Below are positions 55,497-64,000 of a stretch of DNA of 64,000 nucleotides, piece after piece. The DNA comes from Thinopyrum elongatum. Lineage: Eukaryota; Streptophyta; Magnoliopsida; Poales; Poaceae. The notes beneath the pieces are model-generated. The model did not search any database and was not told the origin of the DNA. It saw nothing but the letters and a program-made list of their open reading frames with translations. The translations under genes and the position numbers were made by a program. The stretch lies in NCBI GenBank assembly GCA_011799875.1, contig CM022299.1:29663996-29727995 (forward strand), read 5' to 3'. Numbering within the stretch: the stretch's first letter is position 1; every line of letters begins with the position of its first letter.

Positions 55497-56399
55497 TTAA
55501 TCATGTGAAAACACAAAAAATAGTAGGTATGAGTATTGGGTTATCTCCCAACAAGCACTTTTCTTTAATGCCTTTTTAGCTAGGCATGATGATTTCAATG
55601 ATGCTCGCATAAAAGATAAGAATTGAAATATAAAGAGAGCATCATGAATCACATGGCAAGCACATTTAAGTCTAACCCACTTCCTATGCATAGGGATTTT
55701 CTGAGCAAACAATTCATGGGAGCAAGAATCAACTAGCATAGGAAGGTAAAACAAGCAAAACTTCAAGATTTTCAACACATAAAGAGAAAACTTGATATTA
55801 TTGCAATATGTAAAAGTATATGTTCCTCTCTCATAGTAATTTTCAGTAGCATCATGAATGAATTCCACAATATGGCTATCACATAAAGCATTCTTTTCAT
55901 AATCCACAAGCATAGAAATTTTATTACTCTCCACATAAGTAAGTTTATTCTCATGAATAGTAGTGGGAGCAAACTCAAGAAAATAACTATCATGTGAGGC
56001 ATAATCCAATTGAAAATTAAAATCATGATGACAAGTTTCATAGTTATCATTATTATTTATAGCATACATGTCATCACAATAATCATCATAGATAGCATCT
56101 TTGTTGTCATATTCAATTGAAGCCTCTTCCAAAATAGTGGAATCATCTTTAAATAAAGTCATGACCTCTCCAAATCCACTTTCATAATTACTAGAATAAG
56201 ATTCAACACCCTCCAAAATAGTGGGATCATTATTACCTAAAGTTGACACTCTTTCAATATAATCATCATAAATAGGAGGCATGGAATTATCATAATAAAT
56301 TTTCTCATCAAAACTTGGGGGACTAAAAATATCATCTTCATTAAACATAGCATCCCCAAGCTTATGGATTTGCATATCACTAGCACCATGGATATTCAA
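55497..56399 (-). CDS. unknown 300-residue acidic protein of the non-autonomous LTR element
   Basis: This is the only long frame in the element, in element sense and starting 290 bp after the primer site, where gag would be expected. The nominal first codon is TTG, so it is not a true start. An ATG-initiated short frame (56562 leftward, about 55 codons, starting MELRLPHIIRLYHVFLENDG) precedes it in another frame and ends in this area, which suggests one ORF split by a frameshift. The N-terminal half is rich in Asp, Glu, Tyr and Asn (PPIYDDYIER, YDDYCDDMYAINNND). The C-terminal half has cysteines and a hydrophobic stretch (SLYVLKILKFCLFYLPMLV). I do not recognise a catalytic motif or a zinc knuckle. 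It resembles extra proteins seen in wheat gypsy elements, but its function is unknown. Confidence 0.5.
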   Translation of the reverse strand: MNIHGASDMQIHKLGDAMFNEDDIFSPPSFDEKIYYDNSMPPIYDDYIERVSTLGNNDPTILEGVESYSSNYESGFGEVMTLFKDDSTILEEASIEYDNKDAIYDDYCDDMYAINNNDNYETCHHDFNFQLDYASHDSYFLEFAPTTIHENKLTYVESNKISMLVDYEKNALCDSHIVEFIHDATENYYERGTYTFTYCNNIKFSLYVLKILKFCLFYLPMLVDSCSHELFAQKIPMHRKWVRLKCACHVIHDALFIFQFLSFMRASLKSSCLAKKALKKSACWEITQYSYLLFFVFSHD

Positions 56400-56658
56400 A
56401 GAATCATACTAGCAACATTGCAATCATGCTCATCATTCAAAGATTTTATGCCAAACATTTTGTTGAATTCTTCTTCTATCAATTGAGCACAATTTTCTGA
56501 TCCATCATTTTCAAGAAAGACATGATAAAGACGAATAATATGAGGCAACCTCAATTCCATTTTTTTGTATTTTTCTTTTTATAAACCGAACTAGTGATAA
56601 AACAAGAAACTAAAAGATTCAATTGCAAGATCTAAAGATATACCTTCAAGCACTCACC

Positions 56659-56676
56659 TCCCCATCAACGGCGCCA
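56659..56676 (-). other. primer-binding site (tRNA-Asp type)
   Basis: On the minus strand TGGCGCCGTTGATGGGGA lies 10 bp inside the 5' LTR. It matches the tRNA-Asp-type primer site used by many grass gypsy elements except for two bases in the middle. Confidence 0.85.
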
Positions 56677-56686
56677 GATAAGAGCT

Positions 56687-58005
56687 TGATGTCTACTACA
56701 CAACTTTATTCTTGTCGACTCGTGTTGGGCCTCCTAGCGCAGAGTTTTGTAGGACAATAGCAATTTTCCCTCAAGTGGATGACCTAAGGTTTATCAATCC
56801 GTGGGAGGCGTAGGATGAAGATGGTCTCTCTCAAACAACCCTCCAATCTAATACAAGAAATCTCTTGTGTCCCCAACACGCCAAATACAATGGTAAATTG
56901 TATAGGTGCACTAGTTCGGCGAAGAGATGGTGATACAAGTGTACTATGGATAGTAGATATAGGTTTTTGTAATCTGAAAATATAAGAACAACAAGGTAAC
57001 CAGTAGTAAAAGTGAGCACAAACAGTATTGCAATGCTTGAAAATAAGGCCTAGGGTTCATACTTTCGCTAGTGCAATCTCTCAACAATGCTAACATAATT
57101 GAATCATATAACAATCCCTCAACGTGCGATAAAGAATCACTCCAAAGTTCTTATCTAGCGGAGAACATAAGATGAAATTGTTTGTAGGGTACGAAACCAC
57201 CTCAAAGTATCCTTTCCGATCAATCTATTGAGCTATTCCTATAAGTGTCACAAACAGCCCAAAAGTTCGTACTAAAATAACACCATATGATACGCATCAA
57301 CCAACTCTAATGTCACCTAGATACTCCAATGTCACCACAAGTATCCATGAGTTGACGATATGCATCAAACAACTTCAGATTCATAATATTCAATCCAACA
57401 CAAAGAACTTCAAAGAGTGCTCCAAGATTTCTACCGGAGAAACAAAGACGAAAATGTGCATCAACCCCTATGCATAGATTACCCCAATGTCACCTCGGGA
57501 ATCCGCGAGTTGAGTGCCAAAACATACATCAAGTGAATCTATATGATACCCCATTGTCACCAGGGGTAATCATACGCAAGACATACATCGACTGTTCTCA
57601 AATCCATAAAAGTATTCAATCCGATAATAGTGAAACCTCAAAGGTAAAACTCAATTCATCACAACAAGATAGAGAGGAAAAAAAACCATACGATCCAACT
57701 ATATTAACAAAGCTCTCGGTACATCAAGATCGTGCCAAATCAAGAACACAAGAGAAAGAGAGAGAGATCAAACACATAGCTAATGGTACAAATCCTCTAC
57801 CCCAAGGGTGGACTACTCCCTCCTCATCATGGTGGCCACCGGGATGACAAAGATGCTCTTCGGTGATGATTTCCCCCTCCGACAGGGTGCCGGAACAGGC
57901 TCCAGATGGTATTTCAAAGGTATAGAGGCGTGCGGTGGCGGAGTCGAAATTCTAGGGTTATTTCTGGGGGTTTCTGTATTTAGAGGATTTTTTGGCGTCG
58001 GTGTA
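56687..58005 (-). repeat. 5' LTR of the non-autonomous element, first part
   Basis: It is collinear with 50935-52250. It breaks at GGCGTCG followed by GTGTA, where the solo LTR begins, and resumes at 63528 (GTCTCACGCTAAGATGGG, matching 52254 onward). Confidence 0.93.
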
Positions 58006-59328
58006 TGATACGTCTCCAACGTATCTATAATTTATGAAGTATTCATGCCATGATTATAACAATTTTATATGGTTTTGGTATGATTTGATTAGAACTAACT
58101 AGGAGTGACGCTGTTTTGAGCAGAACTACCGTGGTGTCGTTTTTTGTGCAGAAATAAAAGTTCTCGGAATTGGTTGAAAATTTACGGTGATTTTTTATGG
58201 ACCAAAAGATACCCCCGAAGCACTGGAGCTGGGCCAGGAAGTGGACGAGGAGGCCACAAGCCTGGGGGGCGCACCCACCCCCTAGGGCGCACCCCCCGAG
58301 CTTGTGGGCCCCTTGGGCACTCCCTTGATGTGAGACTGACGCCAAAAATTCCTATAAATACTAAGACCCCCGAAAAGAACCCTAGATGAGAAGTTCCGCC
58401 GCTGCAAGCCTCTGTAGCCACAAAAAACCAATCGGGACCCCGTTTCGTCACCCTGCCGGAGGGGGAAATCATCACCGAAGGCCATCTTCATCATCCCGGC
58501 GGCCACCATGATGAGGAGGGAGTAGTTCACCCTCGGGGCTGAGGGTATGTACCGGTAGCTATGTGTTTGATCTCTCTCTCTCTTGTGTTCTTGATTTGGC
58601 ACGACCTTGATGTATCACGAGCTTCGTTAATATATTTGGATCTTATGGTGTTCTTCCCCCTCTACCTTCTTGTGATGAATTGAGTCTTGCCCTTTGAGGT
58701 TTCGTTATGTTGGATTGAGTATTGGATTTTAGAACACTTGATGTATGTCTTGCGATGGGATATCTGTGGTGACAATGGGATGTTCTATTGATTCACTTGA
58801 TGTATATTTTGGCACTCAACTCGCGGATTCCCAAGGTGACATTGGGGTAATCTATGCATAGGGGTTGATGCACATTTTCGTCCTACGTTCTCCGATAGAA
58901 ACTTTGGAGTGATTCTTTGTTGCATGTTGAGGGATTGTTATATGATCCAATTATGTTATCATTGTTGAGAGAATTTGCACTAGTGAAAGTATGAATCCTA
59001 GGCCTTGTTTTCAAGCATTGCAATACTATTTTTGCTCACTTTTGTTACAAGTTACCTTGCTGTTTTTATATTTTCAGATTACAAAAACTTATATCTACTA
59101 TCCATATTACACTTGTATCACCATCTCTTCGCCGAACTAGTGCACCTATATAATTTACCATTATATTGGGTGTGTTGGAGACACAAAAGACTCTTTGTTA
59201 TTTGGTTGCAGGGTTGTTTGAGAGAGACCATCTTCATCCTACGCCTCCCACGGATTGATAAACCTTAGGTCATCCACTTGAGGGAAAATTGCTACTGTCC
59301 TACAAAACTCTGCGCTTGGAGGCCCAAC

Positions 59329-59333
59329 ACGAG
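59329..59333. repeat. target-site duplication of the 4.16-kb solo LTR, left copy
   Basis: ACGAG is repeated at 63492-63496. Confidence 0.9.
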
Positions 59334-60653
59334 TGTGACGCCCCCGGCTTAATCGTGCACTAATCATACACGCAAATGCACACGATCAAGCCTAAGGACT
59401 CACTTGAAGGAATCACAACACAACTCTAAAACATAAATAAAGACATACAAGCATTATATTACAAGCCAGGGCCTCGAGGGCTCGAATACATAAGCTTGAT
59501 GTCAACAAGCATCAGCGGAAGTGTTAGATATCTGAGTACAGATATAAAGAGAAATAGATAGCCTTTAAGAAGGCGGTGCAAAATAAAAGCTACGATCGAA
59601 AAGGCGCAGGCCTCCTGCCTGGGACCCTTCGAACGTACTCCTGGTCATCGGTCAACTCGAAGTAGTAACCACCCTCGGGGTAGTAGTAGTAGTCGTCGGC
59701 GGGAACAACTATCTCAGAGGCTCCGTCATCTGGTTGCATCAAACAGATATGGGGAAAAAGAGGAAGCAAAGCAACCGTGAGTACTCATCCGAAGTACTCA
59801 GCAAGCAAGGATCTACACTACATATGCAACATTATCAAAGAAAGGCTGTATATGTGGACTGGGCTGCAGAAATGCCAGAATAGAGAGAAGGCCTAGTCCT
59901 ATCGAAGACTAGCATCTTCAGCGGTCTTGCAGCATTAGAAGAGTGTAGATTAGTACAGTATAAAGTAGTAGTAGTATTAAGTATCAACCTCGCCCAGAGA
60001 TCCTTCCTCGACTCCCTGCGAGAAAGTGATCCCAGAGCCCTAATATCCATTTCTCGTCTCATCATTAAGTTCTAGTTGTATCGATCAGGATACAACTCCG
60101 AGCGTCTGTTACCAAGGATCCGGCTATGCATAGATGTTTTCTTCCCTGCAGGGGTGCACCAACTTACCCACCACGCTCGATTAACTTCGGCCGGACACAC
60201 TTTTCTGGGTCATGCCCGGCCTCGGCCAAACGATACGCCACAACCCGACCTAGGCTTAACAGAGAGGTCAGCACGCCGGACTAACCTATGCGCCCAGGGG
60301 TCTTGGGCCATCGCCCCGGGAACTCCTGCACGTTGCGAACGCGGCAGGTGAGTAGACCTAGCCCCCCTTATACAAGTGCAGGGCGTTACCAGTCCAACCC
60401 AGCGTGCGCCGCTCAGTCGCTGACGTCTATTAAGCTTCGGCTGATGCATACGACGCAGAGTGCCCATAACTGTTCCCACGTGATGGTTAGTGCTATCGAG
60501 CCAAAGCCCCACTCGGATCAAATATCCAAATCGTTAGTGTGTTGGTAGCGTGCGGTAACGAGCAGAGACTCATGATCGATGTGACCCCGTCGCCCCGTCT
60601 CGAGGACTTGCTGCAAGGGCTAAGAATGCCTGGCTGCGCCTCATATTTATCTC

Positions 60654-60716
60654 TCGGGTACCCTCCAGGCCAACCCGACTTCCCAACACTCGCGGGTACC
60701 CCTTAGGGCCGACCCG
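60654..60716. repeat. two small stem-loops CGGGTACCC...ACCCG
   Basis: 60654-60678 and 60692-60717 are related units of the form CGGGTACCCYYYAGGSCRACCCGA. In each, CGGGT pairs with ACCCG. Confidence 0.75.
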
Positions 60717-60761
60717 ATGTCATCATGGTTCTGTATTAAGTCAATGTAACCGTGTGTCCAA

Positions 60762-60995
60762 ACACCAGGGGGAAACCCAAGGAATCACCCTCGATGGATT
60801 CCACCTGATGTAGTCATCAAGGTGAACTTAGGAGGAATCACCCTCGAGGTTCACACTTGAGGTGTTGCACGACGACGTCGTTATCGGGAGTGGTGAAGGA
60901 GGAATCACCCTCGATGACCACGACCGAATAGCTACTCTACAGAGTTAACATCATAAGTGCTAAATGAGGTATCACCCTCGGCACTCGATAGTAAC
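60762..60995. repeat. array of four stem-loops sharing a GGAATCACCCTC apex
   Basis: Units are 60762-60811, 60817-60860, 60882-60930 and 60944-60995, with apex spacing of 53, 67 and 67 bp. Each has a conserved apical core close to GAGGAATCACCCTCGA, in which GAGG can pair with CCTC. Outer arms differ between units yet are complementary within each: TCAAG-GTGAAC with GTTCACACTTGA, and TATCGG-GTGGT with ACCACGACCGAATA. Confidence 0.8.
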
Positions 60996-63527
60996 GCTGC
61001 AATGTCGTACAACTAGGGGGGTGATGTGCGGTGCCGGGGCCTGGTTGTCGATCACGTTGATTGAGTCATCTGATAATCCAGCGGGGCAAATGGGACAAAG
61101 TGGGGTCTCTAGTGGGTCTCTATCCAGCCTATACTAAGCAGTTTAGGATAAGTAGGTAGGTAACAATAGCAGGTTAGAAAATCAGGCTATGCATCAGAAA
61201 TAGGATAAACAGTAGCAGCAGCATTTTCTAGTGCAAGCATAAGAGAGAAAGAATAGGCGATATCGGTATGTTCAAGGGGGGAGGGGGTGCTTGCCTGGAA
61301 GCTCTACGGCAAAAGTCTGGTCGTCAGGGGCGTAGTCGATCTCCGGAGCTGCGTTGGTCTCGGGAACTGCGTCAGTACCGGAATCTACCAAGAGAGAAGA
61401 GGGGGAGGAAACAGATAAATGCACAGCAAACATATGCAACACAGAGCATGTCATGCTAACGTGCAGTGCAGGGTTGCCTAAAGACATGTCTAAATCATAT
61501 TAGTTATTTTAGGATTTAAGTTGGATTTATTAACCGGTATGTAGGCACTATTCATCTACCGGAAACGGGGAAAAAATTGCGGGTTCACCTCCATAGAGGG
61601 TCCCAACACGGAAACAGATGGCACGATTGGGTTCGTCTTGTCGTTCTGAGCAACTTTCATATATAAAGTTTTTCATTCTGAACTATGGTTTAATTTCTAC
61701 GAATTTTCAAAGATTAAAGCATTTTCTGGAATTAATTAAATTAACAGAAATTGTCAAAATGAATTATGACATCATACTGATGTTAACACTGCATCAGCAG
61801 TCAACTGGGCTGCTGACTGGTCAAACTGCTAGGTGGGACCCACCTGTCAGCCTCTGTGGGTTAATAGAGGTTAAACTAAACTAACAGAAATAATTAGTGG
61901 AGTGGGCCCCAGGTGTCAGTGACTAGTTAGGTTAGACTAATTAGGTTTTATTTAAAAACTATTTAGTTAATCTAATTACAGAAGGGGGACCCACATGTCA
62001 TCCTCCGTAGTGAACAGTAATTGCAGTTGACCGCGGTCAACTGGGTCAAAGTGGGTCCAGGGGCCCACTATCGGTCTCACAGAGCGGGCCCCACATGGTG
62101 ACAGGTCAGCTCCGGCGCCGGAGTTGCGCCGGTGAGTCTCCCGCGGTGGCGCTCTCACTGGAGCGCGTCGGAAAACGGCTACAGAGAGCCAAACCGCGCG
62201 TTTTTGGGCTCGTTCGAACGAGCGCGCAACGTCGCATCCAACTGGGCTAGCGCGGCGACTCGGTGATGGCCGGAGATGGCCGGACGGCGAGGTGCCTCAG
62301 TGGTGGGCTTTGGGTGAGGAAGGAAACGGAGCTGCGGTGCGCAGGCGAGCAAACGAAGCAGCTGGCGGGGCTCTACGCGCTGCAGCGAAGCTGACTGGCA
62401 TGGTTACGGGACCGTTTGGTCGCCGGAGCCACGTCGGCGACGAGCTCAGCGGAGGCGAACTCGGGTACAAAGGGAACGGCGACAGGGGCGCATCCTACGC
62501 GAGAAGATAGCCAGAGTAGGAGCTGTAGCTCACCGGGAGGCTCAAGAAAGGCCAGCGACAGTTTAGTAGCTGCAGACGTCGCCGGAGACGGAGGAGATCG
62601 CTGGAGCAGAGGCGGAAGGGGGCGGTGTCGTTCGGCGTCTGCAGTGGCCCTCGGCTCCAACGGAAGGCGACAAGCGACGTGGTCGAGCACGGAGTTCCTC
62701 CCAAATATGATGGTGGCCCGCGGAGGCGCCAATGGTCATGGGGACGACAGTGGTGCGGCGGTGGTGGCGCTCGAGTGCGCTTAGATCTGAGCGAGGAGAG
62801 GCGAGGAGGAAGGGGAGAGTGAGGCGAATGGAGGAGACGACCAGGGGGAATGGCTCGGGCGCGGCCTTATCCTCTCGCCCACCTGCCCCGTCGCGGTGGC
62901 GAGCAGTGGCCGGAGGAGGCGCGCGCGGCCACAGGGATGGTGACACGGCGATGGGAGGTGAGAGAAAAGAGAGGTGGGCTGGGCCGTGCCACTGTGCACT
63001 TAGGCCCAGCTCACAGTAGCTATTAGGGCCTTTTTCACTTTTATTTTTTAGTTTTCTTTTTACAGAAGAATTTTGTAGATAATGAGCTGCCAAATGCATT
63101 TTGTAAAATGTGAAACTTGGTCACATAAATACAATGCATTATCCAGCACTGCCACAAAAAGTTTGGGCAATTTTGGAATTCATTTGAATTTTTCAAAAAA
63201 TGGATATGGCATTTAAAGTGTTGTTTTTGCACTATAATAATTGCTACTGCCCATCTTAGCTTTGTGGTGATGTTGTTTTCCTTAACAAAAATTTGTTTTG
63301 GAATATTTGCTAGAAGGTGAACATTTTTCAGGAAAATTTTAAGCAACTTTATTTTGCACTTTGAATTTGAATTGAATTCAGAGAGGGAAATTGAAATGAG
63401 ATATTAATCCAATATGATTAGGCTTTGTATATCAAGATGACTTGGCACTGATCATAATGGATGACTGTAGTGTGATGCTGGGGATGTTACAACGAGTCTA
63501 CAAGAATAAGTTGCGTAGTAGACATCA

Positions 63528-63857
63528 GTCTCACGCTAAGATGGGCTACGAGGTGCCCACTACCTACCAGCCCACCACTAAGGCCCCTGGCGCACCCTGA
63601 TAGGTAGTGTCCACCTCCTTCACCTTCTGGTCCTCTCATGAAGCTTCGGGAGTCTCTTTTGTTCCAAAAAAACCGTCAAAAAGTTTCAGCTCATTTGGAG
63701 AACTTTTATTTCTACACAAAAAACAACACCACGGTAGTTCTGCTGAAAACAACGTCAGTCCGGGTTAGTTGCATTCAAATCATACCAAAACCATATAGAA
63801 TTGTTGTAAACATGGCATGAATACTTCATAAATTATAGATACATTGGAGACATATCA
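63528..63857 (-). repeat. 5' LTR of the non-autonomous element, second part
   Basis: It continues the LTR interrupted at 58005 and matches 52250-52581. It ends GGAGACATATCA, followed by the TTGGG duplication. Confidence 0.93.
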
Positions 63858-63862
63858 TTGGG
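63858..63862. repeat. target-site duplication of the non-autonomous element, right copy
   Basis: TTGGG is identical to 50930-50934. Confidence 0.9.
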
Positions 63863-63931
63863 TTCGACACTCTTATTTACTGAAGAGGCTACAGTTGATC
63901 CCCTATACTTGTGGGTTATCAAGACCTTTTC

Positions 63932-63952
63932 TGGCGTCGTTGCCGGGGAGCA
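63932..63952 (+). other. primer-binding site of the outer gypsy element
   Basis: TGGCGTCGTTGCCGGGGAG lies 10 bp after the LTR end at 63921. It differs by one base from the usual tRNA-Asp primer site of grass gypsy elements. The internal region continues beyond 64000. Confidence 0.85.
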
Positions 63953-64000
63953 ATAACATGGGGTGAATATTCTTGTGCATGCTTGTTGGCTTTATCTCTA

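Larger units (their letters stand above)
59334..63491 (+). mobile_element. 4,158-bp solo LTR (TGTGACGCCC...GATGTTACA family)
   Basis: Its ends are TGTGACGCCCCCGGC and GGGGATGTTACA, with perfect ACGAG duplications on both sides. It interrupts the smaller solo LTR. No internal domain is present, so it arose by LTR-LTR recombination. Related sequence in reverse orientation occurs at 1586-3822. The GC-rich stretch 62080-63020 gives spurious frames. A run of stem-loops lies at 60654-60995. Confidence 0.93.
58006..63527 (+). mobile_element. solo LTR of the same family, opposite orientation, itself interrupted
   Basis: It starts TGATACGTCTCC at 58006 and ends GTAGACATCA at 63527, with a further insertion at 59334-63491. 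Net length is about 1.36 kb. Flanks are GTGTA (58001-58005) and GTCTC (63528-63532). The undisturbed copy at 52250 has GTCTC, so this is an imperfect 5-bp duplication. No internal region or second LTR is present. Confidence 0.85.
50935..63857 (-). mobile_element. non-autonomous gypsy-type LTR element in minus orientation
   Basis: Left (3') LTR 50935-52581, internal 52582-56686, right (5') LTR 56687-58005 plus 63528-63857, with TTGGG on both outer sides. The 4.1-kb interior has a primer site and a purine tract but no protease, RT, RNase H or integrase. It carries only one long frame of unknown function. The right LTR is split by another insertion. LTR copies look alike over their whole length, suggesting recent insertion. 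Confidence 0.93.

Noticed and set aside
60654..60995. CRISPR array for the hairpin repeats
   Set aside because: Eukaryotic LTR context. Spacing is irregular, the repeat is short and sits at the hairpin apex, and there are no cas genes.
62563..63099. 178-codon and other frames in the 4.16-kb solo LTR
   Set aside because: They lie in a GC-rich LTR segment with matching frames on both strands and no family resemblance.

Overview
The window is plant nuclear DNA, almost certainly from a Triticeae grass (wheat, Aegilops or a close relative). The grounds are nested Ty3/gypsy LTR retrotransposons with tRNA-Asp type primer sites, Stowaway MITEs with CTCCCTCC termini, Mutator, Harbinger and CACTA remnants, a plant L1-type LINE, and intron-containing genes with GT-AG junctions. 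No bacterial features are present.

Layout. 1-4.29 kb is a decayed gypsy pol fragment (minus strand) joined to pieces of two different LTR families. 4.29-9.8 kb holds two Harbinger-like remnants, a 5'-truncated LINE bounded by an exact 9-bp target-site duplication, and a degenerate copy of the 5' region of the next gene. A gene island of three genes spans about 9.8-29 kb: (i) a 14-exon, 829-residue membrane-anchored SMP plus C2 protein of the plant synaptotagmin/NTMC2 type (11407-17230, plus); (ii) a two-exon, 1050-residue LRR receptor kinase of the Xa21/subfamily XII type with a non-RD kinase (19942-23172, plus); (iii) an intronless 922-residue CC-NB-ARC-LRR protein of the RPM1-like type (24836-27604, minus). 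The last two are convergent, with about 1.7 kb between their stop codons. MITEs sit in introns and spacers, and a fragment of exon 10 of gene (i) reappears downstream of that gene.

29.2-35.9 kb is a complete but coding-dead copia-type element with short LTRs and a GGGAG target duplication. 35.9-41.4 kb is AT-rich Mutator-like material with GC-rich ends and degenerate short tandem repeats. 41.4-49.4 kb is low-information intergenic DNA with a Harbinger-like element, a Mutator MITE next to it, and a CACTA end. 49.4-64 kb is one LTR-retrotransposon stack four insertions deep, in which every boundary can be read from termini and target duplications.

The two immune-receptor genes would act in pathogen perception: the receptor kinase at the cell surface and the NLR inside the cell. 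The SMP/C2 protein is expected at ER-plasma membrane or other membrane contacts. The strongest unexplained signal is a series of stem-loops at 60654-60995 inside a 4.16-kb solo LTR. Four of them share a conserved apical hairpin but have different outer stems that still pair.
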